Notes: a model not told the origin generated them from the sequence alone. Positions 20,040 through 30,620 are shown, counted from the first letter of the stretch. The stretch is DNA of 34,428 nt from Chara braunii (GCA_003427395.1 BFEA01000172.1:90865-125292); one strand, 5' to 3'. Numbers and translations: made by a program.

Positions 20040-20700
20040 AATTGAACAATGAGAAGTACAGAAGCCAAATTGCATCATCCCAATAAAACCCCGAAAGTCA
20101 TGTGGTCAAACAGAAAGCAGAATGCACCAAGATATACACCAAATAAGAGCAAAGCAATGAACTTACTTGACAATGTAAGCCCTCATCTCGCCTCCACCAT
20201 CGTGTTTCCATCAGACAGCACCTAGAGTAGCCTATCAACTAAGGTCTTCGTGGAATGCAGCCGCCAGATGACGAATGAAGACTTTGGCTTGTCCAACCCG
20301 CTCATCATCACCCAGAACCCTCTCTCAAGCACAGCGCCCTCTCCCAGGACCTCCGCTTTACCCCCGTCTGGCCTTACAGGCAGCCGCCCGGCTATGGCCG
20401 CTGCTTGGCTTTGCGTTGCACCCAGCAGCTTTTCACCACGCTCCCTGACCTTCGTCCAGCGCGTGCGCTTGAGCCTATGCTCCAGCAGGGCTGCCACCAT
20501 CCAGCCAGGAATGAATGAGAGTGACTCTGCCACACTCTGTTTTGTACAGATCCTGGCTGGGCGAGGCAGCTTGTAGACTGGACTGCTCAGCCTCTGTCCC
20601 AGTAGCTGTGCCCAGGGCCCTTCCAGAATGTGCCTGGGGCTCAACTGTAAGTGCCCTGGGCCTCCTCGGCATCTATCTGGTGTGAGCTAGGGCATAACAA
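20040..20700. mobile_element. Diverged LTR relic related to the element 1 LTR
   Basis: Homologous landmarks occur in the same order as in the element 1 LTR: GTACAGAAGCCAAATTGC (LTR TACAGAAAACCAAGTTGC), CAGAATGCACCAAG (LTR CAAAATGCACCGAG), AGAGCAAAGCAATGAA (LTR AGAGCAATACAATGAA), GCCCGGCTATGGCCGCTGC (LTR GCCCGGCTATGGCTGCCTGC), and a TTCACCAC block. No gag-pol matching element 1 adjoins it and the ends are unclear, so it is best read as an old solo LTR or fragment. Open frames on both strands are not coding. Confidence 0.6.
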
Positions 20701-20797
20701 CCGAGGTCGCAAAGCTCAAAAGCGGTGTGTTAGAAGGATGGGGAGAAAACCTGTTGTAGCGGGGTTATGGGAAAAGTGTGGAGCTTAGATAGATACC

Positions 20798-21886
20798 TGT
20801 TATGATCTTGGTTGTCTGACGATTTCTACTGCCACTCACACACAGACAATCTCATACACGCCCATACATGCATAAGAGAAGGGGGGAGAGGAGACAGAGT
20901 CCACACTGCACACAGACCAGAGTAGGCAGCGGAATACAGCTATGCACAGATGGGGAGAAGACACACAGTGTTTCTCACTCTCTGACAAACTCCCAACAAC
21001 CAATCACAAGGAGAACCTGCGAGGATAACAATTGGAATGACACTGATGTTGAGCCAACTCAAACAATTATCGTAACCGAGTTTGTTCCGGTATCTCGCCA
21101 CTCTCAGAACTCACACCCCACTCTCTATCCTACACCCAGTTAGTAGCGCCACATCAGACTGGCCTCCCAGAGGCCAGCGCCAACCACCCAGATGAAGAAC
21201 AGATCCTGCGATGAAGTCTTCAGTGCCGCTGAACAACTCTGACGAAGAACAGGCAGCTATGGCTGCCACCACCCACGAGTACACAGTGTAGAGCCTCGAT
21301 GTAGCCCGGCCAGACGCAGATACCCCAGGGGTAGATGCGCTGAGGATGCCCCAGCTATGGCAGACTCAGACTGGGCTGGCTATGGCTGCTGTCAACAGCG
21401 AGGTCTCAGGATGCCGCCTGCAGACCGTCACCGCCACCAACTTGCTGGGCTTCTCCAATGCTGCTTCGCGAGAAATGAACTGCCAAAAGTCCTGAACCGA
21501 TGTGCCTAAGCTATCTATAGACTACCGCTACGCTAGCCTAGACCTAGACCGGACTGACTGACTTACCGGTACCGTTTCTGTTTCGGCCTCTCGGCCTCTA
21601 CCGGACCCGGCTATAGGCTATAGGACCGTCTATCAGCATAGGCCACTTAGGGCCTGTCTATCCTAGGGGTAGCCCGGGCCTGCTATACGCAGTTAAGGTA
21701 GCTGTAGGAATTCGAGTTAGTACTGGGCCTATATTTTCCCAGATTTGCAGATATGTCCCTCACGAATTTCCTTACAGGTAGGTCTCTCGGTTAGCCCTCA
21801 GCCAAACAAAATTGTGAATCTAACCTACTGCTGTACTATACAGCCTCGCAGTCAGTCTTGGCAGTAGAAATCACCAAGTCATTGCA
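20798..21886 (-). repeat. Candidate 3' LTR of element 2
   Basis: Starts TGTTATGATCTTGG and ends ACCAAGTCATTGCA on the plus strand, so it has TG...CA ends. Its edges are imperfectly inverted: GATTTCTACTGCCA near 20,821 and its complement TGGCAGTAGAAATC near 21,859. The right end abuts a PPT. The length of 1,089 bp is like that of the element 1 LTR, and the GC-rich part is full of CTAGACC and GGCCTA words. No second copy is found, so the limits rest on this structure alone. Confidence 0.5.
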
Positions 21887-21900
21887 GGCTTACCCTCCCC
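21887..21900 (-). promoter_or_regulatory. Candidate polypurine tract of element 2
   Basis: Minus strand GGGGAGGGTAAGCC directly precedes TGCAATGACTTGG, the proposed LTR start. Confidence 0.55.
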
Positions 21901-21919
21901 GGGAGCAAGGACCTCCGAG

Positions 21920-23825
21920 CTAGGGGTGTAGGTGAGGTGAACAGCGAGGAAGGTTTCCCTTCTGAGCCGCTTCATATCGCAGGACAACTGACTTTGCTGT
22001 CTTAAGAAGTTCCCTCCTGTAGAACCGTCTGTTCTCAGAAGGAGGCTGGAATGCGAACCTCACAAGATACTGCCGATCGGGGCCAGTGCCCCACTCATCC
22101 TCAATCCACTCCACGTCATATCCCTTGCCAGGGATCGGTGGACCGAATTGAGGGGGCCGGTCAAGAAATGCATCAGCTGGAGTGAAAGGCAGAAGCTTGG
22201 ATGCATGAAAGACAGGGTAGGTGCGTAGATGCAGTGGGACGTCGATAACATACGACGGACCGAAGGGATCAACGCCCACTGTATCTAGGACCTGCCATGG
22301 ACCCAGGTAACGTGGCAACAGCTTGGGGGAGATATCCTCCTCCCTCGACAGCTTAGAACTGGCCACCCAGACATAGTCACCAGTGTGGATGGGGGAAGGC
22401 CGCCTGTGGCGATTCGCTTGTTCCACCATAGCCTTTTGGGCTTTGAACAAGTTCGCGCGGGCCCTTTCCACATCTAGACGATAGCGTCTGGTGAACTCTA
22501 TTGTGCCTGGTGTCAGATCAGGCTTAGCCTTATCGATGATTTCATCGAGAGGCTGTCGTGGTTCACGTCTCCAGTGTAACCGGTAGGGACTGAACCCTGT
22601 CGAGGAGTGGACAGACATGTTATACATGAGTTGTGCCCTAGCCAAGTGAAGATCCCAGTCCTGCTGGTCTAGAGAGATGACAGGACGCAGCAATTGGAAT
22701 AAGACTTGGTTCATCACCTCAGCCTGACCATTGGCTTCAGGATGATGACCAGAAGTCATGTCCAATCTTGAGTGCAGATAGTCCTTACAGTAGGACTGCC
22801 ACTCATCGCAGCAAAATCTGGGGTCTCTATCACTGACGATAGAAGTGGGCGGTCCATGGTGAGTGACCCGCCTCTCAGAAAAGGCTGCTCTCACAGCCGG
22901 AACCCTAGCTACCTCTGGCAAGGGGATAAACTCTGCATGTTTGGAGAACCTGTCCACGCAGACCATAACCTGACGCATGCCGTGAAGCGTGGTCTTGCCT
23001 AAATCTGTGAAGTCTATCGCCACAGATTCAGCAGGGCCATCAGGTATGGGTAAGGGTTTGAGCAGTCCCAAAGGAGGTCTACGATGGACCTTATTCCTTT
23101 GGCAAAGCTCACAGGTGTCCACATAACGCAGCATATTACTCCGCATCTCCTTCCAGAAGAAGCGCTGCGACAGGGCTGCATATGACTTTAGGAACCCAAA
23201 ATGACCACGGGCATCATGACACTCTGACATCAGTAGTGTCCTGAGCCGTTGGTACTGGGGAATGCACAAGCGCTCCTCACCTCTACTGTAGGTATACAGC
23301 AAGTCTGAACTCAGAGCATAGTCTGGTTCAGAGTTAGGATCTGCTTGCAGATTCCTGACAATGGGTCTGAAAGTCTCATCCTGAGGCAGTAGATGAGCAA
23401 TGATCTGACGGGTCTCCTCTCCAAAGGAGTGAGTAAAGGAGATCAACGCAAAAGAGTCACGCCTACGAGAGAGGGCATCTGCTACCTTGTTGTAGCAACC
23501 CTTCTTATGCTTCAACTCAAAGTCAAACATATCAATGAACTGAATATACCGTGCCAACTTATCATTCAACTCTCCCTGGGACTTCATCCACTGCAAAGTG
23601 GAGTGATCTGAAAAGATCTTGAAGTGCCTTCCCAGGAGAAAGTGCTTCCAATGCTTCAGGGCACAGACAAGAGCATACAACTCTTTCTCATAGGTAGAGT
23701 CCTGGAGCTTTTGAGTCTTGATCTTCTTACTCGTAAACTCTACAGGCCATAGACCATTCCCACCATCCTGCTGAAGAACTGCCCAAATGCCATACTGACT
23801 GGCATCAGTGGTCAGGATGAATGGC
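21920..23825 (-). pseudogene. RNase H and integrase of element 2
   Basis: The frame is open from a frameshift near 23,826 to the stop at 21,920; the last 586 codons follow a non-ATG start at 23,680. The RNase H part shows TTDASQYGI, STYEKELYALVCALKHWKHF, SDHSTLQWMKS and KVADALSRR. The integrase part shows an H2C2 finger (ECHDARGHF, then CELC), the complete D,D,E triad (VAIDFTDLG, IVSDRDPRFC, GHHPEANG), a GPY/F region (PRYLGPWQVLDTVG) and a C-terminal tail (VEWIEDEWGTGPDRQYLVRF) that looks chromodomain-like. This is the best-preserved coding part of the window. With no intact upstream frame and no 5' LTR it is not expected to be expressed as a functional polyprotein. Confidence 0.94.
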
Positions 23826-24797
23826 GGGGTCAGGTAACTTCAACACAGGCGCACGAGTCAAGGCCTTCTTGAGTCGTCTAAAGGCCAACTGAAAGGAAAG
23901 GGACCAAAGAAAGGGAGTATGTTTCTTTGTTAGGTTGGTCAGGGGTGCAGCCACTGCAGAAAAGTTCCTGACAAACTTTCTGTAGTACGAGGCTAGACCC
24001 ATGAAGGACCTGACATCCCTCATTGTCTGTGGCTGAGGCCACTCCTGAATAGCAACAATCTTGGCTGCTTCAGGAGCCAGGCCATCTCCAGAGATTACAT
24101 GACCCAGATAGATAACAGAGGGAACTCCAAAAGAGGATTTCTCTCTGTTGATCTTGTACTGGCTGTCACGTAACGACTGAAGGACAAGAGCCAAGTGCTC
24201 CGCATGTTCCCTGGCAGTTTTGCTGAATACCAGGATGTCATCCAGGTAGACAACCATAAATTTGTCCAGGTAAGGACTGAAGATGCGGTGCATCTCTGTC
24301 TGGAAGGTGCCTGGGGCATTGCAAAGTCGAAATGGCATGACCAGGAACTCATACGTCCCATACCTGGTCTTGAAGGTTGTCTTGTAGACATCCTCCTCTG
24401 CCATCTCAATCTGGTGGTAGCCGGATTTGAGGTCGACTCTGCTGAAAACTGTGCAGCCCTGCACCATGTCCAGGAGGTCGTCGATCCTAGGAAGTGGCCC
24501 TGTGCTCTTCCTAGTGATCTTGTTGAGACCCCTGTAGTCAATACACATTCTGAACTCGCCGTTCCCTTTGGGCACAAAGAGAACTGGTGCACCGAATTCA
24601 GAAGTGTTGGGTCTGATCCAACCCTTGCTGGTCAGGGTCTCAAGCTGCTTTCTAAGCTCCTCAAGCTCAGCAGGGGACATCCTGTAGATGCGGCCCTTGG
24701 GAGGGACCGCTCCAGGCAGCAGCTCAATGTGATGCTTGGTTGGTCGGTTGGGTAACCCAAAGGGCTCCTGCATCAGATCAGCATACTGATCTACCAC
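23805..24797 (-). pseudogene. Reverse transcriptase of element 2
   Basis: A frame of 330 codons with the full gypsy RT series: LPGAVPPKGRIYRMSPAEL, LTSKGWIRPNTSEFGAPVLF, FRMCIDYRGLNKIT, RVDLKSGYHQIEM, and VVYLDDILVFSK with the catalytic YLDD box, then DVRSFMGLASYYRKFVRNF. One residue in MPF-LCNAPGTFQ is Arg where Gly is usual. It ends by frameshift at about 23,826-23,834, where RNase H begins. At the N-terminal side a TAG (24,798-24,800) separates it from the protease frame without change of frame, so the displayed start is not a real one. Confidence 0.95.
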
Positions 24798-25352
24798 CTA
24801 CTGTATCTCAGGAGGAAAGGAAACAGGGAGAGCGTCAGTCTGCTTGACCAGAGCTATGAACAGACGCTCATGGTCATACTGGCGTGAGAGAGAGTAAAAC
24901 TCTCTCGCTCTCAAGCAGTAGCAAGAGGTCTTAGGGTGATGATCAGCAGCAATCATGCATGGCTGATACACCCCCTGGCTATTTGGTAGCTCAAACTTTG
25001 GGATCTGCCAGTCGATCCTTGGGTTGTCTGCCAGTGAGAATACCAAGTCAAAGGGCAATTCAGGGAAAATGTAGAAGTTCAGACTGTGTCTGACTTCTCC
25101 AGCACTGTCAAAGGTCACAGGGATACCCTTGACCTTCTCCCTGATGCTGAGTACTGTAGAGTCACCAATCCTCACCAGCAGCGGTTGTTGCAGCTGCTGA
25201 ACTTTCATGCCCAGTTGCAACTTTTAACTGCACTGGGGGACATGAAGTTCCTGGTGGCTCCACAGTCCAAGAGCCCAGTGATCCTGGTACGGTTGATCAG
25301 GGGCCGAAGCATGATGAGATCAGACTTGCTTTTCTTTTGTTCCTTCAGGTGA
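24798..25352 (-). pseudogene. Aspartic protease and linker of element 2
   Basis: The protease segment appears in two frames. The first holds RITGLLDCGATRNFMSPSAV, with the active-site triplet Asp-Cys-Gly in place of Asp-Thr/Ser-Gly. After a one-base-type shift near 25,221 the second frame continues with LGMKVQQLQQPLLVRIGDS and NFYIFPELPFDLVFSL, followed by a short loss before NPRIDW. It ends at TAG 24,798-24,800, directly ahead of RT. Whether Cys is normal for this family or a mutation cannot be told from one copy. Confidence 0.82.
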
Positions 25353-25547
25353 AGGAAGAAGGCTGCAAGTGACTGAAGCTCATCCTGCCCGGGTCCTGAT
25401 CCGGGTCAGGATCCTCATAACAGAAGGATGTTGCCCGCGCAGTCCCCAAACAAACTGAATCTGTCTCAACTGAAACAGCCGCAGATTCACCTACCTGGGT
25501 AGATGAAGGTGCAGCACTGGGGGGAACTGCAGTCCCCAGGGTCTGTT

Positions 25548-26511
25548 TCAGTTTTTAGAGTGCCCTGGGCCTGGCATGTAAGGGCAGTCCTTTAGAAAGA
25601 GCTGTCCCTCACATCTCAGGCAGACCCCTCTCTCCTTTCTTCTTCTCCAGACTCCCTCCTGGATCTTGAGGTCATGCCAGGTGAGTGTGGAGGGATTGAG
25701 AAGGTCAGCTGGCATACGGACATCTTTGGGCAGGTTAGGGCGTTGGGAAGAGGAAGGCCAACGTCCCTTTTCCTTCCCCTTGGCACTGGTTGAGGCTGTG
25801 GTGGGGGAAATTTTATTCTGCTGCTGCAGAGCTCCCAGAACAGCCTGAGTCAGGGCTGCTGCAACATCTGTCTCAGGAGCAGATGAAGTCCCAGCTGAAG
25901 GTGCATAAGCCTGGGAATCTGAATCTGAACCTGATGCAGATCCCGCATGAGTAAAGGCTGCCTTTCCCTTTCTGCCACCTCTAGGGAAGGCACCTTTCCT
26001 CCTGTCAGAGGATGGGGCCTGGACATGAAGCTTTTCCTCCATGTCCAGGGCTGCACGGCCAAAGGACCTCCAGTCCTTGTGCCCAGCGCTATACAAGGCA
26101 ACTGCAAACTTCTCAGGCGCTGCCCTGCAGAAGTTGGTCAGCAAATCATCAGTTGACATGACCAACCCAGGGGTGGAGGTCAGCTGCTCGAACTCAGCAA
26201 ACAAGGCCTACAAGGTACCGCTATATCGCTGCTGCCCCAGGCGAGCAATCCTGTCCGCAGCCTTGCGGGCCCGCTCCTTGTCTGCGAATCGGTCCTCCAG
26301 GGCGGTTCAGTGAGCAGCGGCATAGCTGCTTGAAGCGGCAGCGACATAGCTGTTTTGGGTTGTCCTTTGGACAGCAGGTTGAAGCCTCAGTAATCCGCCA
26401 TAGCCTCGGCCTGCAATGACAAGGAAGGAGAAGGGTGGCCATGGCTATGGTGGTCCTCATGTTGTGCCTGCAATAGAAGTGGGATTCGGACATTGATTCT
26501 GGTTCAGCCAT
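25548..26511 (-). pseudogene. Gag of element 2, degenerate
   Basis: A likely start is MAEPESMSESHF (ATG at 26,509-26,511), after which frames are scrambled. The capsid region is clear from about 26,300: KERARKAADRIARLGQQRYS, then LFAEFEQLTSTPGLVMSTDD and SAGHKDWRSFGRAALDMEEK, typical of retrotransposon Gag. In-frame stops are TGA at 26,307-26,309 and TAG at 26,208-26,210. The nucleocapsid end reads CLRCEGQLFLKDCPYMPG: three Cys of the CCHC knuckle remain, but the His is missing and the spacing is one residue short, so the zinc knuckle is broken. Confidence 0.82.
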
Positions 26512-27038
26512 TCAACATTATTATTGTTATTTCTTGTTTGAATAAGAGGGGAGGAGATAAGGAGGAGGAGATTGGTTGGCGAAGAAGAAGAGCCTTGCCA
26601 TTGGTCTATGTTGGAGTACATCATCTTCTTCTTCTTTCTTACTTCTTCTTCTTCTTCTTTCCCTCTCTCTCCTCTCAAGTTCATTCATTTCTTTTTGCAA
26701 TTAGATGGCATTGTACTTTCTGATGAATGTACACTTCGAAATTGGCCAGGATCGTAACACTTGTTAAAAATTCAAGCCAAGCCTACAATCTCCTGTCTCT
26801 CTCTCTCTCTCTCTCTCTCTTGTGCACGCGCTGGGATGCACTTCGACCCCAAGGCGCCTTCCCTCTTTCTCTCCTACTGTGTGGGTACATTCGTACCCGT
26901 CCTCAACCTCCATCCGCCTTTGTGCAGCCGTCCTTCCAACCCACCCGCCAGTGATCCCAACTGTCCACCCCATCCGTTCAACGCCAGCGAATGTTCAACC
27001 TCATGACGAGCCCATGAAAGTCGGACAAAGTCTGCGAC

Positions 27039-27043
<5 letters not shown>
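26512..27043. other. Non-coding stretch right of element 2
   Basis: No PBS of the initiator-Met type and no copy of the 20,798-21,886 LTR is seen. It contains purine/pyrimidine-rich CTT runs at 26,620-26,670, the motif CAGGATCGTAACACTTGTTA at 26,748-26,767, and a (CT)n run at 26,796-26,820. Confidence 0.5.

Positions 27044-27102
<59 letters not shown>
27044..27102. repeat. (CT)n microsatellite
   Basis: About 59 bp of CT dinucleotides ending in a C run. Confidence 0.96.
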
Positions 27103-27103
<1 letters not shown>

Positions 27104-27616
27104 CCCGATAAAACAGAGGAAGAGAATGAGATCCTGTTTTGGAATCCTGTCTGCGAACCGCTGTGGCGCTGATCTCCGCCGTGAGAGTAGTCGCCGCGGG
27201 TCCACTTGTACTATTAAAGGGAAACGCGGGTCTCGCATGACGCTCCCACGCGAAACCCGGGTGGCCAGCCTTGGGAAAACGACTGAAGCACAGGCTGGGC
27301 ACGGGGAAAGGTGCAGCGAATATGCACAGCAAAAAACACAAACATCCTGCCATAGTTGCTTACGCCATTGCAAGGCCCGAATGACGTGGCTGGTGCATCC
27401 AAGCAACGAGTAAGGAGTCGGGAGCTGCATCGTGGAAGCATACTATGCCACGGGTGCCCTTCTGCTGGCCTGTTTCACGGGTGTTTGAATAGAGTTACAT
27501 AGCAGGCCCAACATTCACAAAGAACCAAAACCATGACAGTTAATCTTTTCATGTTGTAGCTGAGATTCATTCCAGCTGCCTGGGGAACGACATTCGAGCC
27601 ACAAGCAAGTACTCAG
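27103..27616. other. Non-coding stretch, no gene seen
   Basis: Overlapping short frames on both strands show no domain. Confidence 0.4.
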
Positions 27617-27772
27617 GAGATGGAATCCTGGGGGACAGCATCGTGTCCCGTCGCGTTTTTTTTTGTTTTTTTTTATTTTTCTGTTCAAAAGCAGTCATGA
27701 TCCGGAATCCCTGCTGAGCTGGAATTCTGGGGAACAGCAGCGTGTCCCATCGCTTTTTTTTTTTTTTTTTTC
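27617..27772. repeat. Tandem duplication (99-bp period), each copy ending in poly-T
   Basis: TGGAATCCTGGGGGACAGCA at 27,621 and TGGAATTCTGGGGAACAGCA at 27,720 start two similar units. Each continues CGTGTCCC-TCGC and ends in a T run (27,656-27,680 and 27,753-27,771). Confidence 0.85.
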
Positions 27773-28222
27773 CTCCCAAATTCTTTCGCCTTTCAATACC
27801 TACCTACTCCTATGGCTATTGAGGGGACCTCTGCAAGCATAGCTACCACTCACGGTGAATGCTTTTCGTGATCGGATCCTTTACGAATTGCTGGATTAAA
27901 AAATGGGGTTATAGATCTAAAAAAGACCCACCTGAGAAAAAAATATTCCCATGCCTGCTCAAACACCACTCAAGCGGCTTTGAGCGCGAGATTGAGCGAC
28001 GCTCAAAAACTTGACCGCCGACCGCACGTTCAATCAGCGGGCAGTTACACAGCTCCGAAAGAGCAGCCCGCGGGAATGACACCCACAGCAAACACTCTCT
28101 GAGCCTCCTCGAGAAGACATTGTAGCCAAAACCCCGAACTCCCACCCCAGAAAAAAACTTGTGGCCAATCACAGACATTACTCCATTGACAAGACAGCCC
28201 ATGCTGCAAAGCAGGGCACATA

Positions 28223-28224
<2 letters not shown>
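27773..28224. other. Non-coding stretch, no gene seen
   Basis: No recognisable domain on either strand. Confidence 0.4.
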
Positions 28225-28273
<49 letters not shown>

Positions 28274-28297
28274 ACGTGTGTGTGTGTGCGTGTGTGT
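28225..28297. repeat. (GT)n microsatellite
   Basis: GT dinucleotides over about 47 bp, then a second short GT run after GCAC. Confidence 0.96.
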
Positions 28298-28812
28298 CTA
28301 TGTGCAGATGAAAGGACCACCTCGAGAAAGGTGGCACCTTGAGCTGCTGATATTGAGCAGCTAATAGGTCGCAGTCCAGCTACACCAGGAGCTTTAGCTA
28401 CGGTGCCAGCAGTTCAGCACCATCTCCTCATCTCTGTACCTCCAGTCGCTCTTCACCTCCAGCGCTAACCCACTTCTCCTATGCATACCTACACATATCT
28501 ATACTCCAGCAGCCCCGTGACCTCAAATCTAGAAGCAAATGACTGAATCTCCAACCGCCTGGCCCACCTCTACTCTCCGGCAAATTTATTTTTTGGACCG
28601 TGCTGCTCTAATCATGATCTGCACCCCGGCTTTCGCAATAGAGCACGTGGTCCTGCTCTGGGCAAGCACATGATCCACACTTCACAGCCTGGGCCTGAAA
28701 TGGCAACCAGGGAATAGTGCCGCACTGCATCCACAGCTTCCTCTGTACCAGGTACACGACCCGTAGTGCGGACAAAACGCTTGCATGTGTGAAACGTTGT
28801 CCAGATTTCTTA
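28298..28812. other. Non-coding stretch, no gene seen
   Basis: No recognisable gene or repeat. Confidence 0.4.
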
Positions 28813-29138
28813 GCACGGACATAATACCAGTGAAGCCTCTAAGTGTTCACAGTTTCTCCACCCACCAGGTCTGTGCTTTCTAAGCACGAACATAGTACAA
28901 CTGGAGCCTCGGGCAAAGTGTTCACAGTCTCTCCGGCCAGCAGGTGTGTGCTTTGAGCGTGAACATGGTACCAGTGGAGCCTCGAGCCTCAGGCTAAGTG
29001 TTCTGAGTCTCTCCAGCCAGCAGGTCTGTTGCTCTCTCTGCACAAACATAGTGGGAGTAGACACTGGAACCTCAGGCCAAGTGTCTAGACTCACTCCAGC
29101 GGAGAACTGTTCAGAGTCTCTCCGGCCAGTACCTGGTA
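28813..29138. repeat. Diverged tandem array, four units of about 71-95 bp
   Basis: Units start at about 28,813, 28,884, 28,957 and 29,040, each with GAACATAGTACCAGTGGAGC-like openings, AAGTGTTCACAGTCTCTCC in the middle and GGCCAGCAGGTCTGTGCT at the end. A related phrase (GAACATAGCACCACTGG) recurs near 33,750. One minus-strand frame passes through all units, giving a loosely repetitive Cys/Arg-rich peptide, but unit lengths are not multiples of three. Confidence 0.85.
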
Positions 29139-29984
29139 GCACTTTCACATCCCTTGGGGATTTGAAACCCCATAAGATGTGGGGGCGAGTTGAATCAGTT
29201 CATGGAGGCAGGACCTGGAAAAAGATTTGTGCACATAGACCATAGTGGGTGTAGGTCAGCCCCATCGATGGTGTTTTTTTCAACCAGCTTTCCTTGATGG
29301 GCAAGGTCCAAATCACACGGATGGTGGCTTTCCTTCATGGGCAAGGTCCCGCTCACACAGACTGGTCATTTCTCTTATCTTCGATAATCTATGTCCTGGA
29401 AACAAAGGATGGAGGTAAGTGGGACAATTGCTCCTGTGCACGAAGTTGGTGAAATATCCAGAAATCCATACGGTGAAAGACTGCAGAGCATTCCAAAAAC
29501 GTATTGTGAAACCAATGGAGGAGGATGCAGGTACGTGGGATATTTCTACAACAGCTTTACCATAACCTGGAGGGGAAAAAGAAAAAAAAACACGTCCATG
29601 CAACTTGGAAAGAAAAGCAAAAGTTTCCAGCAGGAAATGAAAGTGGATGAAACTCTGGATCTCCGTGCAAGGAAAAAATGGTCAAGCCCTGCGAGTAATC
29701 CTAAACTTGAAGTACAAAGACATTCCGATGTTTTAACGTTCATAAGTACGTCTCTCCGTTAATGGTCTTTAGTCGCCTATCTATCAATGGCATTTGGTAA
29801 CAAATCCGTGCAAGTGTCGTCCACCTTACACCACATGGCCCTCACCATAATATGTCGGTCGGCATCAAAGAGCCCAAGTTATTCAGCAAGAAAACAAGGA
29901 TAAGAGGAGGATCAAAGACAGAAATAGAAAAAGGAAGAAGGGAAAAATGGGAGACGAAGACAAAGATGATGATGATGATATCGA
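29139..29984. other. Non-coding stretch with a 50-bp-period duplication
   Basis: GCTTTCCTTGATGGGCAAGG at 29,287 and GCTTTCCTTCATGGGCAAGG at 29,337 start two similar ~37-bp units. Two similar phrases (GATGGAGGTAAGTGGGA near 29,409 and GATGCAGGTACGTGGGA near 29,523) also occur. A 123-codon frame at 29,391-29,762 has no recognisable domain. Confidence 0.55.
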
Positions 29985-30098
29985 TTGCAAAGAAGAAGAA
30001 GAAGAAAAAAAAAAAAAAAAGAAGAAGAAGAAGAAGAAGAAGAGGGGGAAGAAGATCGAAGAAGAAGAAGAAGAAGAAGAAGAAGAAGAAGAAGAAGC
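29985..30098. repeat. (GAA)n purine-rich tract
   Basis: About 110 bp of GAA/AAG units with a poly-A interior. One strand is almost entirely purine, so triplex formation is possible. Encoded peptides are Lys/Glu/Arg runs only. Confidence 0.95.
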
Positions 30099-30202
30099 AA
30101 TGGGAAACAAACATACCGTTGTAGCTGGTCGTTCTTCATTCCATGTCAGGGTGACAAGGTCAAAACGAAAGAGATCATTCCGCCGCTCACCATGACTATT
30201 AC

Positions 30203-30620
30203 TGCATCAATTGGCACGCATAAAAAAAAAAGTTCAAAAATGAAAAACAATCAAGCAGAGGCAGAAAACTAGTTTGAACTTTTAAATTGAAATCAGAATT
30301 ACATCTAATCTTCCAACAAAACTCCTGCGTTTTACAAAGAGCCAAAGACATCGAATTCTATCTCCCAGCAAAAGAAAACTTTGCAGTGAAGTTTGAGAAC
30401 ACGAGTACAGAGTGTGTCCTGTGAGGCTTTTCCACTTTCTTCTGTATTTGCATCAATTGGCACCAAAAAAGAAAACATAAAAAATGAACAACAATCAAGC
30501 AGAGGCAGAAAACTAGTCTGAACATTTAAATTGAAATCAGATTTACATCTAATCTTCCAATGAAACTACTGTGTCCTACAAGGTGGCAAAGAAATTGCAT
30601 TCTATCTCTCAGCAGAAGAA
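30203..30620. repeat. Tandem duplication, 246-bp period
   Basis: The block 30,203-30,375 matches 30,449-30,620. Both open TGCATCAATTGGCAC and share CAATCAAGCAGAGGCAGAAA, AAATTGAAATCAGA, TTACATCTAATCTTCCAA and a TTCTATCTC-CAGCA end. The copies differ by scattered substitutions and small indels. Confidence 0.93.

Larger units (their letters stand above)
20798..26511 (-). mobile_element. Second defective Ty3/gypsy retrotransposon (element 2)
   Basis: Minus-strand gag, protease, RT, RNase H and integrase in Ty3/gypsy order, from about 26,511 leftward to 21,920, then a PPT and a plausible 3' LTR. It is clearly diverged from element 1 in both sequence and LTR, so it belongs to another family. It is damaged but less so: pol survives as two long frames of 330 and 586 codons. 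No 5' LTR or PBS could be recognised to the right of gag, so the 5' end is probably lost or replaced. If the kelch segments are exons of one gene, this copy sits in its intron. Confidence 0.9.

Noticed and set aside
20793-26764. A 5-bp target duplication for element 2 at its outer motifs
   Set aside because: The flanks are ATACC on the left and CTTGT on the right, so they do not match.
29842-30272. Lys/Glu-rich and poly-Phe/Ser frames over the GAA tract
   Set aside because: Pure low-complexity translation of a purine repeat, open in nearly every frame.
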